A stretch of 64,000 bases of DNA from Didymodactylos carnosus (Eukaryota; Rotifera; Eurotatoria; Philodinida; Philodinidae), in contig CAJNOQ010000030.1 of NCBI GenBank assembly GCA_905250885.1, positions 33,364 to 97,363 of the forward strand. Reading direction: 5' to 3'. Below the pieces are notes generated by a model that saw nothing but the letters and a program-made list of their open reading frames with translations, made no database searches and was not told the DNA's origin. The position numbers and the translations under genes were made by a program. This document shows, piece by piece, positions 11,901-25,100 of this stretch; positions within the stretch are counted from its first letter, which is position 1; each line of letters starts with the position of its first letter.

Positions 11901-13403
11901 GTTATGGTACGAAATTGAGTACCGTCAGGACGAAATTTGGATGTGATGGATGGACGTGATGGAGGAAGCCCATATGAGAAAGATCCACGTTGAGCTGATA
12001 GCATTTTTGAAGACTTATCCGCTGTAGTTGGGAGAACTTTTCTCTAAAATCAGACAAAAAATTTTGTATAATTACCGGAGTTATTTCTTGATAAAATATA
12101 TCAGATTCTCTTTCAAATCGATTGAAGATAATGACTTTCATTTTTTTTGTACCGATAACGACTCCTTTACATGCAACAAATGATTATAAGACGTACTTTT
12201 TTGCTACTTGCTGTAAACACTAACTGATTAATTAATCTAGATGAATCATTTAAATATATTTTATCAAATTCTTCCCTAGAAGGAAAAAAACACGATCAAA
12301 AGGTAGAATTTGTTTCATATATTGATAGGAAAAATTTTAAATCATCATTCTATACATATTATATCTTACCATGGTTCAATATGATCAAGATATAGATGTA
12401 CCGATTTTTGAGCTTCGTTAATAACAACCAATGAATCCATAATATCTAACGCTATTGAACTACTCTCATCACTAAACAATAGTGCTAAAAATGTTTGCAT
12501 GGAATTGTCCAATGATTTATAAATACATATATTACACTTTTCACATGGACGAACACTAATATCAGCGGATGATGATAATGATGCACCTAATTCAGAATTT
12601 ATTTCTACTAGACCCGTTTGTTTACAATTAAAACAGCGACGTTTTGCTTGAGTAACACCAGTTGTTGATACACCACAATGACCGTCACGTAAAGAATGTG
12701 AGAGATTTTCATAAGATTCTTTCCATTTTGTATTAATTATTTTAATAACAGCATAATGTTTAAATTCATTTGCCAATTCCAATGGTGTTTTATTATCATT
12801 ATTTTTTGTTAACATCATATTTGCCCAAAATGAAAATTTTACACGAGATAAATTTAAAAAACATGTTAAAGCATTTGGAGTATCTTCACGAGCTAAATGA
12901 ATAAAAATAAGTGATGTTTTGTTTAAAAAAAAAACAAAAAAAATCTCTCTATATATTATTAATTATTTACCAGCTATATGTAATAGATTGTCACCGTAGG
13001 ATAAACTACCTTCAGATAAATATGTTAATAATTCATTATCACTAATAAATGATAGAATTGTTTCTAGACAAGCTAAATTATCAAAATTTTTTCTCATATA
13101 TGTATGAACAATCATATCACCATGATTCGATGATCTCACACGTATACTATTTCGATCTTTTTCAATTAATAATTGAACCATTTCATAATTACTCATTTTC
13201 ATAGCTGTTTTTAAATCACTTGATTGTATACATATATTTTCTTCTTCGAGTAAGAGACGGGCAACCTCATCATGATTAGACAATATTGATATACCCAATG
13301 GTGAATGAAAATCACTGTTTAACAAATTTAAATCAGAATTTGTAGATTTAAGTAATGTACGAACCAATTCATGATTACCTTTAAAAAATAAAATATTTTA
13401 TTA

Positions 13404-13434
<31 letters not shown>

Positions 13435-15806
13435 GATAAGATATCTTTACCTTTCTCACACGCTAAATGTAGTAGTGTATTTCCTCTTGAATCTTTTGCA
13501 TTTTCATCAGCACCATGTCGAATTAAATATTTAGCTAATGATCCATTACTATTATCAGCACATTCATGTAATGGTGTTCGTTGTTTATAATCGACAATAT
13601 TTATATTTATATCAATTTTATTAATAAGAGTTGCGGCAACATTTGATTTTTCATTTGCACATGCTAAATGTAATGCTATTTTTCCCTGTTTATTTTTTGC
13701 TGTTAAATCAATCGATGTTCTCATTAATAATTTACACATTCGAACATTATCTTGTAATGCTGCTAAATGAAGAGCATTATTCCCATCTTTATTTGTAATT
13801 GTTGGATCAGCACCATGTACAAGTAAATATTGTGCAAATAATATATTATCAACCATAACAGCATCATGCAATGGTGTATATCCATCTCTATTTTGAGCAT
13901 TTAATGCCAATACATTTGATTGAAATACACTATCATAAATATATTTTTCATTTAATAATTTACAATAGTGTAATGCTGTATTACCAAGTGAATCTAGTAC
14001 ATTTAAATTTGCTACATCTATATGTTGTAGAAAAATAGCTAATAATTTAAAATTTTTTTGTTCTAATGTTTCAAGAAATGGTGTACGTCCAAAACGATTT
14101 TGTCTATTAAAATCAACTTTTGATTGTATTAATTTTTCAATATATTTTTCATAATCAATATCTTTTTTATTTACTAGATAATGTAAAAATGTATTTCCTC
14201 TTCCATCACAAGCATTAATATCTAAATTATGTTCAATTAATATTTCAATGGCTTGTATTGTAGGAAAATCACATAGAAGTGGTGATCGTTGTAATTGTGA
14301 AAAATATCGTTTCCAATTAAAATTTACATTTGTATCAAATATTGCTTTTAGACATGAATCATGTTGATATTTAACACAAATACTAATAGGATTTTCATTT
14401 GGATTTAATCGTGTACCCTTGACAAAATCAGCATCATTTTCTAATAGAGCTTTTAAAGCATCTACATTATCTTCATAACAACTAATGTGTAAAGGAGAAC
14501 AACCATCTTCATCAAATACATTTACACGAACTTTATAAGTTTTAATTAGTATACGAATTAGTACACTGTCATTTTTACGTGCAGCTATATGAATCAATTG
14601 TGTTTGACTAGGATAATCTTTAAGAATTGAAAAAAAAGAAAAAAAAAGTAAAATTAAACTAATCGATATTATTTCATTCTACATCGTTGTCTCCTTCTCA
14701 ATGAACGATATTATTAACAGTTAAGAGTCAGAACTAGAGATGGGCACCAAGACCAAAAACATTTTCTGGTCCGGTAAAAGATTTGCGTGCCATTCCATTA
14801 ACTTTAGTGGTAAAATATTATTTGACCACACATTGTACACAGAAATGTTTGCTCTTTCAGCCTATGGATTTTAAAGTATATCATAGGTCTTTGTTATCAA
14901 CTAATGTAGCAAATATAATGACTAGAACCAGATTGGTCCCGGTCATTGTATTTGTTGATTAATCGATAACGAAGGCCTGTGATATACTTTAAAATCCATA
15001 GACTGAAAGCGCAAACATGCGTGGTCAAATAATAGTTTACCACTAAATTTAATGGAATGGTACGTAAATCTTTTACCGGGACTAGAAAAATGTTTTGATC
15101 CAGATGTCCATCTCTAGTCACAACGAATGAAAATTTTATACTATAATTAAATAACATACCAAAATGTGCTTCAGATGAGTGTACTGTAACGTCGATCATT
15201 ATTTTTAAAAGATATATCACCAAATCTGTGTTTCTTGCAGCCAGTGCATAATGTGCTAAAATGAGATAAATAAATATTCTTCGTCAATTATAATTAGTAG
15301 GTTTTTTACCAGCTGTCCAACCGTAATCATTTTGTCTACTAGGATCACATCCTTTTGTAATTAAATATTGAACAATATTAATACATTCTGACGATTGTAA
15401 ATCAGCACGTGCTAATAGATGTAGTGCATTATTTCCATCTTCAGTAATTGCATTTAATTGTGATCCATTTTTCTCAAATTCTTGTATAATATTCAATTGA
15501 GGTTGTGGTTCAGATAAGATATAGGACAAAAGAGCTTTATTTTGTACATGAGAATTGAAGAAGGCTTCGGGTATTTGACTACGTCCAAATAATGTTTTTT
15601 TAGCATCAGTTAATTTTGCTAATAGACCCGATTTACTTCCAGTTGTATCAATAATTTCACGTGATTGATAACGATCTGGCGTTTCATCGCCAACCGATAA
15701 ACTTTGCATTGAACTTGATCGAGTGATAGATGTTTCGATCTCTTGTGGTAACAATTGATGCTGCTGACTGGATGTAATAGAACTGTCGGCTGGATGAATG
15801 GAATGC
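8991..15806 (-). CDS. Ankyrin-repeat TRP-family cation channel (TRPA/TRPN-like), 5' end not found
   Basis: Inferred exons, in transcript order: 15806-15310, 15255-15160, 14617-13451, 13378-12971, 12892-12370, 12275-12193, 12134-12076, 12043-11839, 11772-10745, 10378-10033, 9994-8991. Together they give one frame of about 1,804 residues. Residues from about 120 to 780 are ankyrin repeats (DGYTPLHDA, GNNALHLA, GKIALHLA, QRTPLHE). A cysteine cluster follows (CFNC, CEKCNIC). Next come six membrane segments: S1-S2 in the 1.0-kb exon, a roughly 180-residue S2-S3 loop, S3 (LFDWICYIF), S4 and S5. A pore segment (FENFYSLLFSIFRIALVDD) and S6 follow. The C-terminal tail has coiled-coil-like heptads. By family it should be a plasma-membrane cation channel gated by mechanical or chemical stimuli; TRPA versus TRPN is undecided. 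The first exon starts mid-frame at a splice acceptor; a tiny ATG exon at 16749-16739 would fit the phase but is unproven. The 82-nt exon and the 32-nt intron at 12075-12044 are the weakest joins. Confidence 0.85.
13406..13434. repeat. (TAA)n microsatellite in a channel intron
   Basis: An uninterrupted run of AAT/TAA triplets sits within the short intron between the 14617-13451 and 13378-12971 exons, close to the donor. Confidence 0.85.
14734..15117. mobile_element. Foldback (palindromic) element inside a channel intron
   Basis: The two halves are inverted copies. CTAGAGATG at the left end matches CATCTCTAG at the right end. GGTAAAAGAT, GCCATTCCATTAA, ACCACT... and CCTATGGATTTTAAAGTATATC on the left recur as complements on the right (GATATACTTTAAAATCCATAG and so on). 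The centre is near 14925. It has no ORF of its own and lies wholly within the intron between 15160 and 14617, on which it should have little coding effect. Arms are about 160 bp with scattered mismatches, so it is not recent. Confidence 0.8.
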
Positions 15807-16916
15807 CTGAAAAAATAAAAAATTAATCATCATATTGAACTTTTGAATATGAAAATATTATAGAACTAGGCTTAGTTTATCATAATTTCGATTAAATTGA
15901 AACAACTGATTTTAAGAGTGTTCAACTAGTTTATGTACAATTTCGTACTTTTCCTTAGAAAATCAACTTAAATATCTATAATAGTCTTACATCATCAAAC
16001 AATAACATTAATACATTCCATTATTGACCTTTAATTAATCCTCTATTTGAAATTCAATATAAACTTTTATTATTGCCAATCCTTTATCTTTATTGCGATC
16101 TTTAATATCATTCCTAGAGAGCAAAAGAGTCTCATACTGTGCATGTATTCTTCTCTTCTAGGGCAGAATCATTATTGTGTAATTATGTAGTAGTTGGATA
16201 TATTTATATTGTTCTTTTCTTGTAGTGTAGTAAGCATATATATACATAATAATATTTGACAGTTATCTCTATTAATCAATATTTTGATGAATTACTTTCT
16301 CAATAGTATATAAATAGTAAAAAGAAAAAAATACTTCTTTTGGCTTAATCACACCACTCATTGTTTATTTCATTGATTAACTACCGCCTGGAAAGTCCCA
16401 ACATTATCCACAACGAACAAAACAAATGAACTAATTATTAGTACGAGAGAGAGAATTTGACAATATAGACAAAACAGATGTGCTGTACATTCCAAAGAAG
16501 AAAAATTATTTTACTATTAGTTGGATTGAGAGAAACATAGCATGTATAATATTAGTTCACTGATTCAGTAAAAATTAATTAGTATATTGATATATGCATA
16601 CATTCTCTGCTAGTTTTCTCTCAGATTAGCCCTAAATAAGGATATAATATCGACTATATTGTTCATTAAAAGTGATAGTAGTCCTTGAAAACTAAATGAA
16701 ACACATTTTCAAAAGATGAGTCGAAACAGATTAGCTACCTTTTCTGCATCCAATATTTTCAAATTGTGCTCGATCGAATGTTCTTAGAATGTCGTTAGTA
16801 GTATTGCTAAATACAGAATTTACCTTTCGTTCAACGAAAAACTTTTCATCCTCTACAAGTTTTTCAAAACTTATGTGGAATAGGTGTAGAATAGTGTAAT
16901 GAATCCATGATTTGAC
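15807..16916. other. Presumed 5' intron/upstream region of the channel gene
   Basis: The first assigned channel exon begins with an acceptor (TTTTTCAG) at 15807-15814, so at least one more exon must lie upstream. The only phase-compatible candidate I noticed is an 11-nt exon (minus, 16749-16739: an ATG followed by a GTAGCT donor). I see no other gene in this stretch. Confidence 0.4.
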
Positions 16917-17215
16917 GATTATATACTTCGTCAAGTCCTTTAAAGGCACTGTGTTCAAACCGTGACACTGTCAAGTCGTGTAGTAATTTTAGGTAAGTTA
17001 TTAGTGTCTGCATGACTTAGATCACTTGTCAGATATTACGACTCTAAATTGAAACGTCTATATAACGTTCAATATGAGATATAATAATAATAGTATAATT
17101 AATATAATAATAACAGTTTCTCTCGCCTACTAGAAAGTTATTACGTAGTTGGTGAGTATGTATAGAAAGTTCAAGTCAATCGACGAGTCTCTTAGAGACT
17201 GATCAGTACTCTATA
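16917..17215 (+). mobile_element. Older, decayed copy of the same SINE family
   Basis: It aligns in order with the 6853-7272 SINE. The B-box region GCACTGTGTTCAAACCGTGACAC matches TACCGTGTTCGAACCTCGACGCC. AGGTAAGTTATTAGTGTCTGC matches GACAGGTTACTAACGGCGATTG. GATCACTTGTCAGATA matches GATCACTCGTCCGATAG. GTTGGTGAGTATGTATAGAAAG matches GTTAGTGAGTGTGTATGGGGAG. An AT-rich run of TAATAATA type interrupts it near 17080-17120. No target duplication survives. Confidence 0.68.
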
Positions 17216-19332
17216 TCAATTAATGGCAAACGCATGGGGAAGGATTCTTTTATCTTGTGCGCGACTATTTTTTTTAGAAATCAAAAAACAAAATGCATTA
17301 CTTTATTTTTAAATTCTCAACATTGACAACAGTTTTTTGTCATATCATAAAAACACCTTTTTTCAAATAAAATAAAAATTAATATTGTCGAATTGATATA
17401 TTGAAAAAGATAACGTGTGAACACTTACTTTTGCTATGAATCAATTTTTGAACATATATTCCGAAAATTCAGATGAAAATCTAAACGTTTTTAAAAAAAA
17501 AGTCTACGCCTTGTCTATTTTTTGTACAGTCTACACCTTATGTACTTTTCAATAGAAAATGCGTGTTTTACGCCAATTCATCAGTATTATACTTATTGCC
17601 GTTGCACGCTTCGAATACCAATAGAAAATATTATATGCTTGCTACGCTTTAGAAATAGTTAATTTGCATAAAAAACTTTGCCTTTTCTAAATGCTGATTA
17701 GTAATTATTTTCAATTATTGATAGAAGAAAGAAAAATATCAAACCATGACAAGTGAACCAATGACTATCTACTTCTAATGTGTTTCTTTAACTGTAATGA
17801 TTAATAGAATTCCACTTTCTTAGTATACTAAAAATTTTTTCAGTACTTCGAAACTCAAGACGGAATCAGTACATAACCTAAAGTGTCTACTGATATGTTC
17901 ATAGGACAAATATTTAAAGATTTTGTACACCAACAGCTTATTATTTTAAAAAGTTGTCGAATCCGCTGCTCATTATCTAAGACTGATATTTCACTGTTTA
18001 AGAATTTGACCAGTTTGACCAATTTTGATCTTTCTTTAAACAATATTCATAACTACGACATCTATAACTTTAACAAGAATGAGACCAAGATGTTGGTAAA
18101 GTCAGTCATTAGATCTTAATAGAAGTTATTGCTGATAACATTTGATTCCATTCATTTCTCATTGGAATCAAAAATAGGATCAATTAATACTGACTACAGA
18201 TCGTACTATCTGATAATCACTTGTAGCCGATCTTTTGCCTAGTATAAAAGCTACGTTTGAGTTAGAGTATATTTTGGTCTTACCGTCTTGTTGAAGGCGA
18301 TATTTGGGCCATCTTTTATACAACAGAATAAAACGTTTCTAACTATGGAACGTGTTTAGGAACGTGTTTGTTGAACACACTTATATCTGAGAATAAAAAT
18401 ATATTTAGCTAGTGATAATAATCACTCTCTTAACAATTCACAAAAAATGTTGTTTTGTAAATATTTTTTGTGAAAGTTAATCAGATACAGATGACTGTAG
18501 TAAGAGAGCAGAGAGAAAACAAAAAGTCAAATATTCTAACAACATTATTTTCGATTGTTTGTTATATAGATATATTAATTTTCTCATATATTCATATATC
18601 CAGTTGTATATTTCCATCGTAAGAAAAATATGAATATAATATCTTGTTGTGAAGAAGAAAACCAGATTATAATCTGCATTATCTTGAAGATATAAATACT
18701 AATAGTCTTTCGTTCATTCTTTTCTTTTTTTCAATTCTATCAAATCGTTTGTTCCATTTTTCTCTTCTCTCTATCGATTTTAAACAATCATTTGGTTTCA
18801 ATATAATTTTAGTTAAAAAAAAAACAAAAAAAACACAAATTTCTATCATTTTTATCATTACATCGAATCTCTACAAGACACAGACAAAATCGAGAAAAAT
18901 TCCTTTTTTTACATCTCTTTGAATGTTATAATAGTGTATGATTATATTTATCAGTACAATACTAAAATAAAAATACAACTGCTGGTATCATGATGCATCT
19001 TCAAACGTGTGTTGTGTTTTATTAATTAACAGACAGAAATAATGGAACATTTTTCAAGTTATGTTTTTGAAAGATGAAAAAAACAAGATTAGCAAGTATC
19101 ATGTCTTTGTCTGTTGTGATTTTTATCATTCATCAAAACCAGAAGACAATAATAAAAAACTAAGTATACAACACTGATTAATACAATCAGAATATCTTTA
19201 AAAATAATTATGATACTTAAATGATATAAAAAAAGTATTAATTAAGTTATTTAAATTAATCAGAATTGATACTGGCAAGATCATTAATCTATATCAAATG
19301 AGAATGTCTTACTAACCAGGGAATCTTCCTAG
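17216..19332. other. Gene-poor AT-rich DNA
   Basis: No gene or RNA recognised. Short opposed ORFs at 17855-18119 lie on both strands and have no family resemblance. Confidence 0.45.
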
Positions 19333-20016
19333 ATGTCAAACACCGTTTTCAGTGATCTTATGCCAGTTAATAGAAGAAAGTATCCTAGTTAAAACCTTAA
19401 AAGGATTTGTCTCCATGGTACTTCTTTCAAGAGTTATAAAAAAAATTTTGTTTCTCTAGGAAAATCGGTGCTAAAAAGATCGGCCAACAATCTTATCAAA
19501 CCATTACAATGATGGAATAATTGTTGATTGATTGATTGATTGATTGATTCGCATAGAGAATCAATTTCATCACCGAAACAAAAAAATTAAATAAATTGTA
19601 GGAAGCGAGGAGAGAGGAAGAGAATATATTGTCCACCATATATAACTGATTAATCAATCATAACAAAAGAAAAATGAATCGACGAAAAACCAATGAATTA
19701 TTGGGAAAACATGGTTTTCCTTAAAAACAGGGAAAATTCAATAGATTATTTTCTAGAGAGGCTGAAACGTTGTTTCTTTCTATGATGTTGATCGAGTATT
19801 AGAACAATCGTAGAAAAAAATTTCAGCTCAAAATTCGTTGTTTTCGTTGTGATGCAAAAATTTTAGTGTACTTGTATCTGTTTTCCCAGAGAAACAAAAA
19901 AATTCATAACTCTTGAAAGAAGTACCATGGAAACAAGGCCTTTTAGGCCTTTAACTACTATAGGACAGTTTCCTCTATCAACTGGCATAAGATCATTGCA
20001 AATGAAATTTGACACC
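19333..20016. mobile_element. Foldback element with about 130-bp arms
   Basis: The left arm (ATGTCAAACACC, GATCTTATGCCAGTT, CCATGGTACTTCTTTCAAGA, GAGTTATAA, TTTGTTTCTCT at about 19333-19470) is repeated as its complement at about 19885-20016. The shared 20-mer around CCATGGTACTTCTTTC is identical in both arms. The central 400 bp is not paired and contains a (TTGA)n run at about 19523-19549. It has no ORF. Confidence 0.75.
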
Positions 20017-20479
20017 ATATTTGACTACATGTTTTTCTTTCCGAATTGTATGGTTTTGAAAATCTAAGTCTTCATTTTTCATGCGTCTTTTATTTTTTTA
20101 CAACTTGAGACGGGAAAGTTAAAAATAGAAAAAGAAAAATATGCAGTCTAAGATATCGTTCAAAATATCTATGTTTCAAATCTTCGACTCGATTGAATAA
20201 AGTTGTCAAGTGGTCCTAATGCAGCTGAATTGAAACCACTCTCATTTTGAGCATTTGCAGATAACATTGCAGATTTAGACACCTCACTTTTCTCATGGTA
20301 TTTGCATCGTTCCTCAAATCACTACAAAACCATTGGGAAATTTTACAAGACGTCTCATTGTAAAGAAAACATGTTAGAGACCATGTTCTTTATTCAAATT
20401 ATAAACTATAACTTTTTTCCTTTATTGTTTGAATTATAGCAGCAGTTTCGTAAAACAGAAATTATTAAGAAATGCTATA

Positions 20480-22120
20480 TAACTTTTATCCTAGACCAAT
20501 TATTTTTATAAATACTAATCGAACCCTTATACGACTCTTATCAAGCTTTTATATCCGGTTGGGCCACGATTGTGGTTAATTATTCTTATGAGATTCTTAT
20601 ATGATTCCTATAAATAGCTTATACGAGTTTTATAAGTGTAAACAAGAAAGCCCTAATAGATGAGGATTATCCACAACTGAATCACAGGCACACACAATAT
20701 CGTTATCCTCTTTTAGCAGAAAATAAATTCCCAAACTAAGCGATTCATTCCTGATGTTACTTTTTTATTGGCAAAAATATTAAACGAAAAGAAAAGAACA
20801 ATAATCATGTTGCACAGGTTTGTTTCACGTACAAAGATTGAACAAAAACGTGAAAGAAACTAATCGAATTTTATAGAGTTCGATACAGCCTTTTATCTAG
20901 ATGACGAATTCCAACTTTATTTTGAATAAAAAGGCTTGGTTAATTAAAAGATATTTTTATTTTAGTTTTCCCATCGTGACAAATATGTAAAAAGGAAAGC
21001 GGACGGACAACGCCCTAGTGCAAATTCAAATTTTAAGTTGCACTATAGGGAAATTTTAAACTCTCTTAGAAGATAAAGTCACGCAAGTTATTTTAATTTT
21101 CACTGTAGAAGAAATTCAAATTTACTATCCGTCGAAAATTCACAAAATCGTAGAAACACTGAGGGTATCTTTTTATTATCATAAAAATATCAAAAGTCCT
21201 TTCTAAATATCAAAATACATACAAAAACCTCAAAGGACAACAGTCAATGTTATTCTGTAATTAATTAAATATTTTAAATGTTTGAATAAACGTTTTTTTT
21301 ATTTGGGTAACATTTTGTGCCACATTTAACTCCGTTTAAGTTTCAAGGACAGTGTTTCCTTGCATACTGACATTTACATTTACATGCTTCTGCTACATCA
21401 GCACTCGTATCGATCACTACATAATCTTACAAGCTTGTATAAATGTCATTGTTGGTAATGTAGAAGAATCGACAACACATAAATCATTAAAATTACATTT
21501 AGATAAATCTAACGGATTTTGAATGTGATCCATGATACTAACAGACAGAAATGAAATAGAACGCTGAACAACTCCTTTTGATATATGTGATATATGCATC
21601 TTTTTTCTTTCTATGATTTTGTGGATTTTCAATGGATATAGTAGTAAATTTCAATTTCTTCTACAGTGGAAATCAGAATAACTTGTGTGACTTTATTTTT
21701 TAAGAGACTTTAGAATTCCGCAACTTAAAATTTAATTTCTACTAGGATGATTTAAAATGCCCCTAGATTTTAATTTTCCTTGTCACAAATATTCAATCTT
21801 CCGAATCTTATGTCCAGCGAAGTCATAAAATAGTCGAAAAAAGGCAAAAATTGTTAATTTTTGTAATGAACATAACCAGCAAACGATTCAATAAGCATAA
21901 GCTTGTGGATGAGGTTAAAACAAGAGAAGGCATACGTACACTATAAGCTATTTAGAGGAATCATACAAGAATCTCATAAGAATAATTACCACAATCGTGG
22001 CTGAACCGTATATACGAATTTGATAAGAATCATGTGAGAATTCTATTTGGCTCGGATATAAGTTATATGAGTTTTATACACCCCTGATCAGTTAAGTGTA
22101 TAAGATTCGATGTCTAGGGT
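20480..22120. mobile_element. Large foldback element (about 1.6 kb)
   Basis: Blocks of the left half recur inverted in the right half, in mirror order. GCCACGATTGTGG followed by TAATTATTCTTATGAGATTCTT (20572 onward) matches 21970-22004. TTTTAAGTTGC matches about 21720. CTCTTAGAAGATAAAGTCACGCAAGTTATT (21060-21100) matches 21665-21710. CACTGTAGAAGAAATTCAAATTTACTA matches about 21640-21665. CACAAAATCGTAGAAA matches about 21615. Arms are roughly 550-650 bp with indels. The unpaired centre is about 21180-21590. The ORF at 21417-21632 (minus) is unrelated to any family I know. Outer limits are approximate. Confidence 0.72.
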
Positions 22121-25100
22121 ACCGTATCGAATAACACGTATAAAAATTAGACTCTGCTGTGTAAGCTAAAAATAGCAGCTCATCCCATGTCACATCCAAA
22201 AAAAAGTGTGTTATAAAACTGAGATTGTATTAAACGAAATGGATTATGACTCTGAATAAAAGTATTTATCATCCTTCTGAATAAATTTATTAAACCAACA
22301 AAATATCCCTAGGATCGAATAAATAAGAAAAGAGGGAGAAGAGAATAGAACAGCTGTGGATGCGCTTGACTCGGTCGGCAAAGTTAAAAGAGATATGAAT
22401 ACGTATCTCATAATTTTTTGAATTGTATCTCGGATGGAAAATTAGAACGCAAAATCCAAAACAATGATTTTCACACTAAATATCCTATGAGATTTTCAAT
22501 TTTGTTTTGCTTGTAGTTCTGTCAAACCTGAATTGTTTCAAATGAAACTTGGCCCGTTTCATCGAGATCTATCAAACAATATGTCATACGTATGCTTTTA
22601 TATCGTTTATGAACGGTTTTTAACACAATAACCTGAAGGATTATAACGCCTCACGAAACCCTCAAATATCTCGGACGCATTAGTAGTGGTAGTTAGAAAA
22701 TTATTTTTCTGTTCTCCTCTCACATATTATTATAAAACTTACGAGTTGACTCTTTTTTTTTTGCTTCAAGTTGTTTTTTTTTCGTTTTTCTTCCTTAAAC
22801 GGTACAATGAAATTGCAAATCGTCCGTATACACTAACTTGACAGGATTATTATTAATAAATGAGTGAATTATACACTCAGATACACACAAATGAAGCAAA
22901 AAATTTAACTTACACTTCACGCCTTTTTGAAACGATTTTTAGTTTTCGTTTAAATATTGATGCCATTGTAGATATTTAGTTAATAGATTAAATATTTAAT
23001 TAAATAACCAACATATTCTACAGTAGTTGTAGTTCACCTCCAATGTAGTTAACAGGGTGGTTAAGAGTATATTTACGACGTCAACGTCGTTTTATTTCTT
23101 TATTAATATTATCAATCAAATATTTTTTTTTACCGTATAATAATCTTGTATCTAAATTATATTTCGTTTTCTTTTCGTTCATTGATATGAATAAGAAGAG
23201 GAAAAAAATGAAGACAAAACGTAAAGCGAAGGAAAAGTCAATTATATTTAAAGCCTTTTATACACAATGACGCAAGTTTTTCTCTTTTTCCTGTTCTACA
23301 TGGTAGCTTGCATTATCATTGACTCCTGTTCGAGAAAAGCTAATTTACCATCTTATATTGAAATATGAGTTTATACGCTTAAACAATAGACTAAGTAGAG
23401 ATTGAATTAAAAGTGTTCATAATAGTAGATATCAAAGGACTTTTTCTTATTCTTCCATCAGACGATTCTCTAATGTGCATCATCTACTCGAATATCATTA
23501 AACAGACACTGCTACTTTTGAAAATAGTCGATAGGACTAAATTTAATCACTATCTTTTGAGATAAATGATGGTAAGGTCAAAAGGTTAAGGTTTTTTTCT
23601 TAAGGTAAAAATTATAAATTATATACTTAGTTGAAGAAAATATTGATAATTATCTTGAATAATATTATCAATCTATTGTTGCTATTATTTCTTTTCTATT
23701 ATTTTATATTAATTCTGTTAAAAATTGAACAAAGCACATGTCAGTTAAACTGGACAAACGCTGAGGGATTGGAACAATCATTACGAATACCCTATTTCGA
23801 ATCTGAAAGCTAGAAATATTTCTTTCTTTTATTTAAGCACATACTGGCGGTCAATATTTTCCATATAATGTCAATTTTAACCAGTTGAAAAGACAATAAT
23901 GTTTCAACAATGAAGTATTATGAAAAGTTTTCAAGGACACCTATAATAAAAGTCTTCATAGTCTTGGCGGCATATATATCGAAGAAGTAGGCGAGAGGCT
24001 TTAGAAAATTAAATCTTATCGAAAAACACGAGGCTAAAGTTGTACAAAACGCAAAAATCTCCACTGACGTTCGAAGTTTTCTATCTTTATCTACAAGCCA
24101 TCCAAATTCGAAAAGAAAGAAAGAGAAAGTTAATAAAAGAGTAATTTAAACATTCGTTCTAGCATATTGAACAAAGACGTCTATAAACTGCTACTTTTCC
24201 CGTAATCCTGGGAGGAATGACATCCTCATAGATGATCATAGGCTTAGGAAATCTCCTAATGTTATTGAAGCATTAGGATCGGTTGTGATTATAGTCATCG
24301 TTTTTTACATTATCGGAAATAATTCAATACACTGCGGTTTCCAGAATACAAAGTTAAACAGACAAGTAAGATATTTGGATATTCCGCGCTCTTTCAAACC
24401 ACCTAAAATACGAGATGCTTTCAAAGTACAAAAAAGGTATTTAGTGACATATAGCCGATTTAAAATTCTATATCAAAAAATTTTCTATTTAGATTCATGG
24501 CTTACACATTGCATGAAAAACCTGGAAGCATTCTAATTTATTTATTTCGTTCTTTGAGACACAATTTCTACTTGCGCTCTCTCGTTTATAGCTAATTTCA
24601 GACGATTTGAAAAAAGAATAAATAAAATCGTCAAGGAGATGATAATCTAAGATTAAGTTTTTCATTCTATTTACAGTAAAATGCATGATATTCAAGAACC
24701 ATAGTAGATAGAGCTATCGACCTTGAGTAGCTTTGTTGAGAACATTCTAGTCCATCTCTGGCATATTTAAGCATTAGAAGTTAGTACTACAACTTATGAA
24801 AAAGCGGACATCAGATACACCACCTGCAAGTATTTCTCTCTAAATAAAAGTAGAATGAAATCGACGTCGAATTCATAGCCCAATAAGTTGTACAATTTTT
24901 TGCGAGGATCGACCGAAGAGAAGCTCAAACTTACCTTTTACTTGTGAAAGAAAAATGTAGAGTAACAGATTGAAGTACTCGTGAATGTAGCCTTGTGCAG
25001 CTTAAGTCAAGGGTCCGGCTATCCCCATACTGTAGAGTTCGATGAGCTCTATCTATTTTGATACTAACTAGAAAAACATGGCAATGTTTGAGATAAGTGA

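Noticed and set aside
16731-16958. 75-codon minus-strand ORF as the first channel exon
   Set aside because: The frame and its end do not splice to the 15806 acceptor, and it runs into the old SINE copy. Only a different-frame 11-nt segment there fits the phase.
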